Source of the DNA: Benincasa hispida
Taxonomy: Eukaryota; Streptophyta; Magnoliopsida; Cucurbitales; Cucurbitaceae
Assembly: GCF_009727055.1 (NCBI RefSeq)
Contig: NC_052360.1
Span: 70,172,189 to 70,236,188 of the forward strand
Reading direction: 5' to 3'
Length of the DNA stretch: 64,000 bases
Within the stretch, counting starts at the first letter, position 1, and each line of letters starts with the position of its first letter. A program made the position numbers and the translations under genes. The notes under the pieces are model-generated. The model was not told the DNA's origin. It saw only the letters and a program-made list of their open reading frames with translations, and searched no databases. Below, piece by piece: positions 1-10,523 of the stretch.

Positions 1-235
1 CGGAAGGCGGGCACTGTACGGAGCGTGCTAAAACATCGTGTACTTCAGGCTTCATCGCTTAGTAAAGGTACACGATCGTGTAGTAATAACTAAACGATCG
101 TTTGGATTTTTCTAGACAATCGTATAGTAAATGCTAAACGATCATTTAACTCTGGTAGCGCTGGTAACCGATAGAGCAAAGCGTTTGTTTTATCGTGTAG
201 ATGATCGCGGGGTGTTTAGTACACAATGGATGGTT
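1..235 (+). repeat. CGATCG-motif array, probable remnant of the copia 5' LTR
   Basis: Short units centred on CGATCG or its one-base variants, often followed by TGTAG or TATAG, recur about every 20-30 bases (near 73, 93, 118, 137, 200). The same kind of array lies inside the 3' LTR of the copia element at 7130-7330, so this is probably what is left of its 5' LTR, cut by the window edge. No clear LTR 3' end (TTCCTTCA) or primer binding site follows, so the junction with the internal region has been lost or rearranged. Confidence 0.5.
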
Positions 236-379
236 GGAGAAGCGATGCTTTGCCGAGTGGTTCAAGACCCAGTTCGCCTATTTGAATCGGAGACTCCTTG
301 TCTTTGTATGGTGCTTATATGTCAAAGTATTTGTCATATAGTTAAAAACCCATCTTAGGTTGTGCAATTATTCATGCAT

Positions 380-700
380 CATGTATTATAAATGTTATAA
401 TATTGCATGAAGAAATTACTTGATAGCATGCACATGCATCATGAAATATAAGAGTTATATTTTGCATGCATTGAGCATTATCATGCATCATCCTTTTCTT
501 ATAAATGTTATAGTCTAAGGGTGAATGGAAGCATGTCTTGCGTGTTTCATTACGGTTTTTGTATAAGTGTTATATAAAAGAAGTAGCAATGAATGGACAA
601 TGCATTGAGCATGAAACTTAGGCTGTTTATAATCATTATGAATGCCTTGCATGTGTTAGCTTAGCATTGTGGTTGTTTCCGTTTATAAGTGTTATAAAGG
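380..700 (+). repeat. Five short TATAA-x-GTTATA palindromes with GCATGCAT motifs
   Basis: The imperfect palindrome TATAAATGTTATA and close variants (ATATAAGAGTTATA, TATAAGTGTTATA) occur near 389, 447, 501, 552 and 686. CATGCATCAT and TTGCATGCA blocks lie between them. Spacing is about 50-130 bases. The function is unknown; they sit in the leader of the copia element. Confidence 0.5.
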
Positions 701-1254
701 AAAGTAGACCTAAAATCAATAATTTAGAGTTGCATGCAGACTTAGGGTGAACTCAAGTTTTTAAAAGGGTTTTAAAATTGGATTGAGATAGACCTAAGTT
801 CAAGTGGTTCTAAAGAGTTTAGTAACCTAGATTAATCTTTTAAAATCGGTTTAATAGGATTAAGTTGGTTGAATAAAAAATTAAATTTTTTGTAAACCTA
901 TCTATATGGGACCTTTTGTCTGAGACAGGTTCTGGCTAGGTTGAGGTACTTAAGTTGACGGAAACGTAACACCCCTACCTGGGAACCTACCTGGAAAGGT
1001 GAATTAGATAGATTTTTTCAACAAGCATGCGATGTTTTGGTCAAAGACTCTGTTAAAGAGTTTAATGGATGATGATCAAAAGTTGTTTCTCTATCCAAGG
1101 TAACAGTTACTCTTGGGAAAACCTAAAAGTCACTTAGTTAAAATCCGTAGCTGTGTTTTTTCTAAGTAAGCTAAACCTAGGTTATAAAATACTCAGTGGG
1201 AGGAAGAGACGTATCAGGTATGTCTATGATTCCACTCACGTTTTTCCCTGTATG

Positions 1255-1506
1255 TTCACATCGTGAGATTCATGCTTGGCCTTGAGATGCCCAGGATGCA
1301 TCCCCCTTCGGATGGTGTTTGCATGAGTCAATATCAAGGTGGACGGAGAGAGTGTTTATAGTAAGTGGGTAAAGGGTGTGTATCAACACGTCCTATGGTC
1401 TCTGTCATTAGTTCACACCGTGAGATCATTCTGTACGGCCTCGTGTCACCTTCGAAGCGTCCCCCTTCGAATGGGTTTTGTGCAGTTGGTCAATATCAAG
1501 GTGAAC
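1255..1506 (+). repeat. Diverged direct duplication in the copia leader, period about 157 bases
   Basis: A unit starting TTCACAYCGTGAGAT, passing through a CCCCCTTCGRATGG block and ending TCAATATCAAGGTG is present at 1255-1344 and again at 1412-1506. A third partial echo of the CCTTCGGATTGG block lies near 1555. The two units are clearly related but diverged. It is non-coding. Confidence 0.6.
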
Positions 1507-1941
1507 TCCATAAATGAATAGGGTCGCTTTAGGTTTTGCCCCAATCGGATTTTTTCCCTTCGGATTGGCCTTTTGGGACGGACCTCTAAGGCTTAAAATA
1601 GTAGGTCACACTTATGGGAGGTTGTTAAGTAAGTTAATGATCTCTTGGCCAAATCAATGATGGCTTGTCGTTATAGGAACAAGAGTTGTTATGGTATTAA
1701 TGACTAGTTGAGAACTTCTCAATTCAGAGGAGGGATAACTTACCTCCCTTTGGCTGCTTTTTTCCTAAACCTTTGAAGCATCATTGCGAAACTAGATGTC
1801 ACACGGGGTTCATGTTAGTTGTGCTAAAACCTTATTGGATGTTGTTTTGTTTTACAATGGGTATTTTCTTAAAACCTAACATAGGTCAATATGTTTTTCC
1901 TTTCAGCAACTTGTTAGTATTTCCGTTTAAAGCTTTTAAAA

Positions 1942-3150
1942 ATGATCGATTATTTACAGTGGAAAGAATCGTGTGAAACGAATTTCGTGGCAAACGACCT
2001 CCATCCCACTACTCTCCAAAAGAGGAGACAAGACAGTAAATATGATTTATTGGTCTTGGAGACATGTCTAGTAGAGAATGATGATTCTGCTTGGATTCTT
2101 GATTCAGGTGCTACCAATCATGTCAGTTCCTCTTACCAAGGATTCAGTTCCTGGCAAACGTTGTCACAGAGAGAGATGACTCTTCGATTCAGTACTGGTG
2201 AGGTTGTTTCAGCTATTGCTGTAGGTAGGCTGAAGTTATTTGTTGACAAGAAACTTTATCTGTTACTGGATAATGTTTTTGTAGTTCCTTATATTAAGAG
2301 GAACTTAATCTCGGTTTCTTGTCTCATTGAACAAGGTTATACCGTATCCTTTTCTGAGAATAAAGTGTTTATTTTAAAGAATGGAATGGAGATTATTTAT
2401 GGTTCAATGGAAAATAACTTATATGTACTAAAACCGTTAGTCATAAAAGCCTTGTTTAACACTGGAATATTCAGTACGACAGTAACAACTAAACGACCAA
2501 AGGTTTCTCCAAAGGAAAATGCCCATCTTTGGCATCTAAGGTTAGGTCACATCAACCTCAATAGGATTGAGAAGTTGGTAAAAAGTGGACTTCTAAAGAG
2601 TTTAGAAGAAAACTTCTTACCGGTATGTGAATCATGCCTCAAAGGCAAGATGACCAAACGACCTTTTACTGGAAAAAGTTACAGAGCCAAGGAAGCCTTG
2701 GAGCTTGTACATTCAGACCTCTGTGGTTCGATGAATGTTAGAGTTCGAGGTGGGTATGAATATTTCATCTCTTTTATAGATGATTATTCAAGGTTTGAGT
2801 ATCTCTTCCTAATGCAACGTAAGTCTGAAGCCCTTGACAAGTTCAAGAAGTATAAGACTGAAGTTGAAAACTTGTTAGGTAAGAAGATAAAAACACTACG
2901 ATCTGATCGTGGTGGAGAGTATATGGACCTCCAATTCCAGAACTATATGATAGAACATGGGATTACGTCCCAACTCTCGGCCCCTGGTACACCTCAACAG
3001 AATGGTGTATCAGAAAGGAGAAACAGGACCTTGTCGGACATGGTTCGGTCTATGATGAGTTATGCTCATCTTCCAGACTCGTTTTGGGGTTATGAAATGC
3101 AGACTGCATGTTATATCCTGAACAACGTTCCCTCAAAAAAGTGTTTCTGA
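1942..3150 (+). pseudogene. Ty1-copia Pol fragment: protease tail, GAG-pre-integrase, integrase core
   Basis: This is part of a copia polyprotein. The aspartic protease motif DSGATNH lies at about residues 52-58. The GAG-pre-integrase zinc domain follows (HLWHLRLGH near residue 195, CESCLKGK near 230). The integrase core shows its acidic triad in HSDLCG, RSDRGGEY and GVSERRNR. Order protease-integrase before reverse transcriptase is the copia order. The frame is open on its N-terminal side only because gag has been lost. It ends early at TGA 3148-3150 because one extra A in the run of A's near 3134-3139 shifts the frame; the homologous protein continues in the next frame (3151-3559). It has no selection for function today. 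The lineage within copia was not determined. Confidence 0.92.
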
Positions 3151-3559
3151 AACACCTTTTGAGTTATGGAAAGGCCGTAAAGGTAGTTTACGCCACTTCA
3201 GGATTTGGGGCTGTGAGGCACATGTGCTAGCGACTAACCCAAAGAAGTTAGAACCACGTTCGAAGGTTTTCCTCTTTGTGGGCTACCCCAAGGAAATGAG
3301 AGGAGGGTACTTCTATGATCCGAGTGTGAACAAAGTGTTTGTTTCCACTAATTCTATCTTCTTAGAAGAAGATCATATGAGGGATCATAAGCCACATAGT
3401 AAGCTTGTTTTACATGAGATCTCAAGTGAGATTGAGACTGCTGAGGGTTCAACAAGAGTTGTTGAACAGACCGACAGATCAACAAGAGTTGTTGAGGTTG
3501 GAACATCTAGTCATCCAGCTCAAGAGTTGAAACTGCCTCGACGTAGTGGGAGGGTTATG
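3151..3559 (+). pseudogene. Copia Pol continuation after frameshift: integrase C-terminal region
   Basis: In the shifted frame the protein reads on directly from the previous fragment (SETPFELWKGRK, then RHFRIWGCEAHV, then FVGYPKE and FLEEDHMRDHKP). These are the conserved integrase-to-RT linker blocks of plant copia elements. A short in-frame duplication gives two STRVVE units near 3450-3500. The frame is cut at 3559 by the solo LTR that follows: TGA at 3560-3562 is already LTR sequence. The matching continuation lies 1.7 kb downstream at 5252. Confidence 0.88.
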
Positions 3560-5246
3560 TGATAACGGGCAGAAATTCATGTTATTACAGCGTAAAGTTA
3601 TAAAACAATGCAGGATTGCGATGGTAAAAATATACAATATTGCGTCCAAAAGCATTAAGTTCACAACATTATGATTGCATGCGCCCATCGCATTAAAACA
3701 ACTAACTTATGTATTTTGTGCAGAAAATGCGTTGGCGCAAGGCAAAAATGCGATCCGAAGAAATTAACATCCGAGGCATTAAGAGATTGTGACCGCAAGG
3801 CTATGCGATCATTTGCGCTCGCGAAAATCTGCTCAAGAAGGTGGCCGCATAGAGCCAGCGCATCAAGGTGGGCGCATCTGGGTGAAAGCTTAATAAACCA
3901 CGATAAGACAGAAAGTTGATGACGGTCGATTCCGAATTAAGTTGACAAGCCATTAACGACATATTGTAGTAAGTACACTCAACTTTTCGGTGACAATTAT
4001 TCGGCGCATCAGACAGAGAATTAATGCCATCCCATCAGTGCAATCATAAGAGAGAAAAAGCTTTTCACCCTGAAGCTTTATAAATACCGGAGGCCACCTT
4101 CATTGAAAGAGTTTGCCCAGTTTTAGAGTTCACCATATAGACGATAGTTAGCCTTGTTCTTAGTTTTCTTATACTTAGAAGGCGGAAGCGAGAGAAGGGA
4201 AAAGACGTCGGAAGATCGTCCTGGTTAGCTCGAGAGAGTGCCAGGGAGCGTGGAAAAACAGAGAGAGGGTCGACTCTTGTAAGAGTAAGAATATCTTTTG
4301 AGCAGAGTATAGAAGAACAGTGTTTCCTTGGGAAGCAAGAAATTGCTACCAGGCTTTTTTTTCTTATTTTGCATTGTCATTCTGTACTTCGATTATATAT
4401 ATATAGAATGGAACTTGCATTTCTACATCTGTTCACTCTCTTTAAAATACGCATGAGTAGCTAAAACTGTCGAATGGGTTGAGAAGTACTTAGCTAATAT
4501 GACCTAGGATCTTCATTGCATGCGATCATCTTGTCTTATGTTGTGCCCATCACCCTTTAGAGCTACTCGAGAGAGAGTCTAAAGAAAGAACCTAAGACTT
4601 GAGAGAGCTAAGTTAGAATCTAGACTCGAGAGAGCAAGATTAGATCTGCATAAGCAAGAGATAGAGACTTAGAAATAAGCTCTGTTTGTCAACATGCATC
4701 ACATGTACCCTAGAGATAGGTTATGGTAGTTTATGGTCGCCTTGTATATGTGTGTGTCATTTGTCATCACATAGATAAGAATAGAGGCTTAAATGTAAGT
4801 CCTATAGACATTATCGCAAACATCGCATGCATTCTAAAACTAGAAGCCATAGCATTTGCATTGAGAGATGATTTGTTGTTGTATGTATGTAGCATGACCG
4901 CATAACATGAACGCAATCCTAGGAAGTGTTAGCTAAACCCCTTCTCAACCCGTTCCCCCACATACTCATGGCATCTTTCGTATTATTAACTATTTTCTCA
5001 ACTCCGCCACATACACTTTATACTGTAAACAACAAACCAACCAACCCCTTGATTTATTTGTTACCGCAAAGTGATCTAAAAATTACCATAGCATACTATT
5101 TTCCTTAGTCTCTGTGTTCGACCCTGGGCTTACCAGGCAACTTAGTAGGATTTATACTTGGGTCTTACTGAGAAAACTTGTATGCATAACGCATTTTCCA
5201 CCATCGCATTCTTTACCATTATTTCATCGCATAACTATACGCATTA
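3560..5246 (+). mobile_element. Solo gypsy-type LTR inserted in the copia pol frame, TSD TTATG
   Basis: The 1687-base block interrupts the copia polyprotein between RSGRV and HPPDRYMG. It is flanked by the 5-base direct repeat TTATG (3555-3559 and 5247-5251). It begins TGATAACGGG, resembling the TGATAACTTG start of the large gypsy element at 9975-40809, but its body differs. A TATA box is visible (4077-4086), and GC-richer 5' material rich in CTCGAGAGAGC motifs lies at 4560-4640. No coding sequence was found. The right end reads CGCATTA rather than a strict CA end, so the boundary is set by the TSD. It is best explained as LTR-LTR recombination that removed the internal region. Confidence 0.8.
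4077..4086 (+). promoter_or_regulatory. TATA box of the solo LTR
   Basis: TTTATAAATA followed by a short GC-richer stretch, about 520 bases into the LTR, in the position expected for the U3/R promoter of a plant gypsy LTR. Inferred from sequence only. Confidence 0.5.
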
Positions 5247-5251
5247 TTATG

Positions 5252-5366
5252 CACCCACCGGATCGCTACATGGGTTTGCTTAAAGCCCAAAATGTCATTA
5301 CAAATGATGGGGTCGAGGATCCGTTGTCTTTTAAGAAAGCAATGGACGATTTGATCACTGGACGAT
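5252..5366 (+). pseudogene. Copia Pol fragment resuming after the solo LTR (start of RT region)
   Basis: Reads HPPDRYMGLL, then DGVEDPLSFKKAM, the conserved block just before copia reverse transcriptase. It joins in sense to the end of the fragment at 3559, which shows that the 3560-5246 block is an insertion. It stops at TGA 5366-5368. The reverse transcriptase core with its YVDD box is absent, so the next recognisable piece is from the far C-terminus. Confidence 0.85.
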
Positions 5367-5374
5367 GATCAAGA

Positions 5375-5547
5375 CGTTTCTCAAGTATCTTCGGAGAACG
5401 AGGGACTACATGCTTGTGTATGGACATAAAGATCTGATCCTTACGGGATACAACTTGCTGATCCCTTTACAAAAGCCCTCTCTGCTAAAGTGTTCGAGGG
5501 TCACCTAGAGAGTCTGGGCCTGCGGGACATGCAACATCTTGTCTAGG
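5375..5547 (+). pseudogene. Copia Pol C-terminal scraps (RNase H region) and stop
   Basis: Two pieces are joined with a frame change. The first reads TFLKYLRRTRDYMLVYG, the block between RT and RNase H. The second (from about 5456) reads LADPFTKALSAKVFEGHL, then SLGLRDM, the C-terminus of copia RNase H, ending in TAG near 5545. About two thirds of RT and most of RNase H are missing between 5366 and these pieces, through at least two internal deletions. The element is therefore dead. Confidence 0.85.
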
Positions 5548-5640
5548 GCAAGTGGGAGATGATACTGAGGTATGCCCTAGTTTATTGTATATTGTACATT
5601 TTTATATTGTATTGTACATTAGTCTCTCGAGTCATTAGGA

Positions 5641-5652
5641 CAAATGGGAGAT
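5641..5652 (+). other. Polypurine tract before the copia 3' LTR
   Basis: CAAATGGGAGAT immediately precedes the LTR start. A second similar GGGAGATGA block lies near 5553. This purine-rich run is where plus-strand DNA synthesis would have been primed. Confidence 0.6.
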
Positions 5653-7858
5653 TATTGGGATTGGTGTTCTAATTCTCTCGGAGTCTCGTTGTTTTGTAAA
5701 GATACACATTGTTTAATGAATAAAATAAGTGTTATTTAATTCTGGCATTTATTCATATCCAATAAACAAAGCTCCTTGGTTATCTTATGTAAACTTAAGC
5801 ATGTATATGTGATATATAAGTGGATCATGCCTTAAGTGATAACCTAAACTGGTATGTAGTATAAGGATTAAGGTGGGATTTCTGATCTTGGTGACACTAC
5901 GGATACGACCCGCTTTGTAGAGGTTTGCAAGTGTTGTAAACTACTACAGATGATAGATCCTGACCATTCATGTGGAGACGTGGAGCGGAAGTGTCCTATA
6001 CAAAGAGTTTGTATAAGACCTGGACTATGAGATGACTAGACTTTGTATATAACGCCGTTGATACTAGAGACTTGCATCTCACCTAAACGACCATAGGTGA
6101 CATGACCTCAATCCTAAGTGTTTTAAAAACTCCTATCTTTGAGGGCGGTCCTTTGATTAGTATGGGTAAGAGTGGCCAGATTGCTAACTCAACATGCCTA
6201 CCTTTTTGGGGACTTGTCTGATCTAGGAGCTGGGAACTCAATCCACAATATGGAATCCACTTCTTTCCAGAAGTAGGGATAAGTAGAGAGATTGCTCCCT
6301 TAAGGGCTGATTCCGGGACTTGAACATAATGGCCACAACTTCTCTTTGGAAGAGAAGACTCAGTCATAGTAGGACTATGACTTATGTTCATTAGAGGGAT
6401 CAGTGGTATTTAAGGAGACAGATGTAACTACAGGGGCATAACGGTTATTGGCCCAGCTGTACTTACGAGTGATCTGTGAAGGGTTGTCGCACTGCTGATT
6501 GGTTAAGATGACACATTAATATAATATGTGGTAAGGAGAGTTCAACTGTCCGGTCTTTAGTGGGAGTGCCTAGCAGTTAACGGATGGTGGATACCGTGAC
6601 AAAAGAGTTTAAGTTAGTTATTCACGTACCGTTGGAGCTCTTCGAGCTACAGGTCCATGAGGTCCCCTTGGTAGCTTGAATTCATTGAAGATCAATTCTT
6701 GGTGTTTGATTTTGAAATGTTCAAATTGACAAAAGAGTATTTTGATATATATGATATAATCGGTATGATGTATAAGATACATCTAGTGAGGGATTGATGT
6801 AATGAGATTTACGTTAAGTACATGAAATAGAAAAAGAACTATGGTTTATAGTGTTCATAGATGAAATATTAAAACTATAGGTTATAAATATAGTGTGATA
6901 AGTTGGTTATCATTTATGTTTATTATATAATATTAATTATTAAATAATTAATTCTTTTCTTTTTAAATAATCAAAGTAGTGGGTGGTTATTGATCATAGT
7001 AACCGTGAGTTTAAAAGGAAATTAGTTTTCCTATTTGAAAGATACAGTTTTACATAAATGATAAGAAAAACTTTTGAGTTTCTCTCGCGAAAAAAGAAAC
7101 TCACGAAGTCGTCAAGTAAATTCGGATTTACTAAACGACGGCTGGGGCAGCTAAAACGATCGTGCAGTATTACTAAACAGGATTCGTATAGTTTTGCTTT
7201 GAGATCGCTGGTGCAAGGTAAACGATCGTGTAGTGTCTGTAGGCGACAGACCGAGCTAAACAATAGATTAAACGATCGTATAGCTTTTGCTAGACGATCG
7301 CATAGCTTTATCTAAATGATTGGGCATCGGCCTGTACGATAGGTCTCCACCTTCTCCCACTTGCCCAGTCGTGTATGCGATTGTTGTTTCCTCCTTCGTC
7401 TGCCTCATACCAAGTCCGAATAGAGCCTACCCTCTGGATTCTCACACCGAGAATACCAAGGTTGCCTTGTTGGTTGTATCAGACTCAACTCGACACCGTC
7501 GAGTTTTTTGGAGGCTGTTTGTGGTGCTGTGGAGGCCGTTTGTGTTGCGAAGGAGTTCGTGACCGAGGAGATCATTGAGGAGAGCGCGAAGTGTTCGTGC
7601 AGTGTTGTGATCGTGTAGATCGAGCGTTCGAGGTTGCTGATTGTTCCAGCGTTCATGCGCAATGGAGCGTGGAGACGATTCTGCCATTGTTTGTATAGTT
7701 TTCCCTTTGTGCTTGTGAAACTTTCATGCTATAATTTCTGTATGATTTGCATAACCACTTTTTTGGAAGTCGACTGTAAATGTTATGTTAATTCATGATT
7801 GTAATTTGGCATAGTCTTGTTTCGCTGCTCATGGAAATCTCAGATTCGATTTCCTTCA
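5653..7858 (+). mobile_element. Copia 3' LTR, about 2.2 kb
   Basis: Starts TATTGGGATTGG (TG mutated to TA) and ends GATTTCCTTCA. Both ends match the minus-strand LTR at 29543-38138, which starts TGTTGGGATTGG and ends ATTTCCTTCA. The LTR contains AATAAAATAAG near 5720, repeated blocks shared with all other copia LTRs in the window (for example CTCCCTTAAGGGCTGATTC near 6295), an AT-rich stretch at 6730-6990, and a CGATCG-motif array at 7130-7330. Short reading frames inside it have no recognisable domain. Bases after the end are CAATC; the partner TSD lies outside the window. Confidence 0.8.
7130..7330 (+). repeat. CGATCG-motif array in the copia LTR
   Basis: Units such as TAAACGATCGTGTAG, AAACGATCGTATAG and AGACGATCGCATAG recur about every 20-35 bases, separated by short variable spacers. 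The same motif is found in other LTRs of this window. Confidence 0.75.
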
Positions 7859-8720
7859 CAATCAACTTTCAAGAATATCAATAGTATATCATATATTAAA
7901 CAATTTTCAATTCTACCAAAGTATATAAGTATTTATCAAACCATAGGATAATTTTTCAACTTTCAGATATTAATTAATTATTATATTGAAGATTATATTA
8001 AACCCATAGGGTAAATTTTTCCCTCTTCAACTTTATAGCTATGAAGTATGAACTAACTCTAATTTTCACCCTAAGAACCAATTGATAGAGAGATAAACAA
8101 ATAGAGAGGACATTCAAGTATATATCAATAGTGTATCAAGTGTATCAAATGTATATCAATGAGTTATCAAGTGTATATTAGTGATGTATGAAGTGTACAA
8201 GTGTATATTAGTGGTGTATCAAATGCATCAAGCGGATCAAGTGCCAAGTATATCAAGTGTATATCAGTGGTTTATCAAATATATCAAGTGCATCAAGGAT
8301 ATCAAGTATATAAGGTGTATCAAGTTGACTAGGTTGCATTTTTGCATCATTTACACGTGGGTTGGGTTGTATTTTTGTCATTTTTGCAAACAAAAAACAT
8401 GTGGACTATGAATCTACTTAATGTATTTTGTTTTGTCTTTTTGCAAGTACCCCTTTTCTTAAATAGTCATTTACTCTCTTCTTCCATTTATCTTAAACTG
8501 TATCCTTCAATCCTTCAATCAAGACATGTAGGTTATGGCAAGATATATTTCAATTTGTTTATTCCTATCTTATTTTATTTTTATTTAATTGATATGTTTA
8601 TATATTCCATCACATGAAATTAATCATACTTCATTGTTGAGATTGATTGTTATGTTTAGTACTATTAATTAGTTCTCGCTATTATTTGTGATTAAAATTG
8701 TAAGAATTTTGCGTTGAAGT
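7859..8720. other. AT-rich intergenic DNA, no gene seen
   Basis: There are no conserved coding features. The stretch contains a degenerate minisatellite (8110-8335, listed separately) and otherwise simple AT-rich sequence. Reading frames here are short and without recognisable motifs. Confidence 0.5.
8110..8335 (+). repeat. Degenerate minisatellite based on TATCAAGTGTATATCAGTGG
   Basis: Units containing ATCAAGTGTAT and ATCARTGG alternate about ten times with variable lengths (roughly 10 and 20 bases). Reading frames across it come from the repeat and are not genes. Confidence 0.75.
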
Positions 8721-9300
8721 TTGTTGATGCCGAAATTTGGTATCAACAATGAGAGAGAATCAAACAAACCCTTTGCAAAATAGAGAAGCTCGCACTTGTG
8801 TGGTGTTTGGCTACCAACACTCCGATGATCAAGTCAGTAATCGTTTAGAAAGAGCTAGAGAGTATAGAAGTCAAGATGTATTTTAGCGTAACTTAAATGT
8901 CAGGAGCTCTCTTGCTTATATATAAATGGGTTTCGTAATGGTTATTCGCTATTTAATTCATCAGACTTTTAATCAAGCCATTACTAACCATTGTGAATCA
9001 TTGAATCTATTTCACTGGTGACCCAAGCATGTGCAAAAGTGCAACACTTAGACATAATCTTTGTTTTCATAAGGATCGACCAACTCAAGCTTTATGGTTG
9101 TCCCTGTGGGTCAGCCTCCATACTTAGGCATTATGACTTAATGACCGAACCTCTGGATTAGTCTCCATACTTAGCGAAATAAACGTATGGTTTGATGGCC
9201 AATCCTATGGGTTAATCTTCATATTTAACCAAATAAACTTATGACTTTATAGTCGTCAAATAGGTATTCATTTTTCACCCGCAACAAAGTTAATATATTT
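8721..9300 (+). mobile_element. LTR-like fragment with palindromic end and TATA box
   Basis: Starts with a nearly perfect 29-base palindrome (8721-8749, centre GAAATTT). A TATATATAAATGGG box follows at 8917-8930, then a tandem array (9090-9265). This architecture resembles the 5' half of a gypsy LTR, but no second LTR, TSD or coding region is seen, so the call is tentative. It could also be another unclassified repeat. Confidence 0.35.
9090..9265 (+). repeat. Three tandem units of about 55 bases
   Basis: Each unit carries a GTGGGTTAGTC-like block followed by TCCATACTTAG or TTCATATTTAACC, then AAATAAACTTATG. Units are related but diverged. It lies within the LTR-like fragment. Confidence 0.65.
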
Positions 9301-9974
9301 ATATTATATTTAAATAGAATGTCTATAATTGTAATTGTGATTCTTCTTTGTTTATTTTAATTTGGTGGTGAAAATGATTGTTTAAATTGTTTATTTGCAT
9401 AAAGTTAAAAAGTTTGATTAAACTTTATTCATCCCATTTAAGGCTACCGATCAAACATATAAAATCTATTATTTGGAAAAATTTTAGCTTCCTATTTTAC
9501 CCTCAATATTTAGTATATAACTATTTTGACCTCAAAACTTTTCTAAAACATGACTTTGAGAAAATTAAACAATCTTCTACTATTTCATAAATAGGAAAAC
9601 GATTCTCCAAAATAGGAAAAAGTAAAAGAGAGAAAGGGGAGTAGAGAAATTTCTTTTAGAATAAAAGAAAGAACATTTGTAGGAAAGATTTTTCTTTTTT
9701 TTTTTTTTTTTGTATAAATGCTAAGATTCGTATATTTTATTTATACAAGAAAGAAAGAATAGGAAGATAAGAAAGATAAACTCAAAAAAAGAAGATAAGA
9801 AGTCATAAAAAGAGGTTGAAAGAAAAGGGTTTGACATGTATAGATATAGGGCTTGTTGGAAAAGAATAATAATAATGATAAATAAATAAAATGATTATGA
9901 AAAAAAAGAAAGAAAGAAAAACATACAATTTTGGTCATGATGTTTGAGATTAAAATTCATTTGGTCCTTGAGAT
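9301..9974. other. AT-rich flank with a poly-T run, left target side of the Athila-like element
   Basis: No gene seen. There is a run of about 20 T's near 9695. The last bases, TTTGGTCCTTGAGAT, are the left half of the insertion site; the right half resumes at 40810 with GAGATTTTGAAAG and TTTAGTCC, so the host target itself looks like one of the fold-back repeats with TTTGGTCC arms. Confidence 0.5.
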
Positions 9975-10523
9975 TGTTGCGCTTTAAAATGATGCGATGA
10001 TATAATAGTTTTATGTGCTTTGAATCTTAAATGCAATGAATAATCTACTTTGAACGTAATGTTTTCCTATTCAGACCCAAGTGCAAGTCTGAACAAAGTA
10101 GTCTCGGTGAACTCCAAGTTCGAACTCAAGGACGTATGACTAATGTGCGATGGAATGGTTGTTTGATCTTAACACAGGAGTTTGTTATTAACTATGCAAT
10201 GAAGTGTTGTTTCCTAACTAATGAATTACTTACAAGTTTGATGGAGTGTATGATGATGAGTGTGTGAATGATGATGCGATTTTTTCCCATGTGCTCAAGG
10301 TTACAGCTTTTGCTCCCTTGACCATTTTTCTTAATTTTTTTCAAATTTTGTGTTCAACAATGACCAATTATATAAGTTTCAAGATTAAGAGTTTTGTAAA
10401 CACATGAACGAAGAGTAGGATTATTTGCTATGAATTGCATACCAACTTAACACATTTTCCTCTAAATTTTTCTAACTATTCTAAGGAAAGGGATACAATA
10501 ACTTGTATTTCTACAAGTTATCA
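9975..10523 (-). mobile_element. 3' LTR of the Athila-like element, internally deleted
   Basis: On the minus strand it starts TGATAACTTGTAG and ends AAAGCGCAACA. It is 549 bases, against about 1660 bases for the 5' LTR after removing its hAT insertion. The missing part corresponds to the middle, including the TATA region: the join is near 10280, where GATGATGCG meets TTTTTTCCCATGTGCTC. The deletion must postdate insertion, because the two LTRs are identical when an element integrates. Confidence 0.85.

Larger units (their letters stand above)
236..1941 (+). other. Non-coding leader of the copia element, no gene seen
   Basis: There is no credible reading frame. The stretch holds a cluster of short TATAA-N-GTTATA palindromes (380-700), a direct duplication (1255-1344 and 1412-1506) and T-rich spacer. 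It lies directly upstream of the copia protease frame in the same orientation, so it is inferred to be the element's 5' untranslated leader plus a lost gag. No gag domain or zinc knuckle can be read here, so gag has been deleted. Confidence 0.45.

Noticed and set aside
6083..6391. 102-residue minus-strand frame
   Set aside because: Lies in the copia LTR; the equivalent stretches at 13400-13700, 14340-14650, 27200-27500 and 42190-42500 do not keep the frame.
7058..7687. Overlapping frames of 60-90 residues on both strands in the copia LTR
   Set aside because: They run through the CGATCG array and are not conserved in the other LTR copies; explained by repeat composition.
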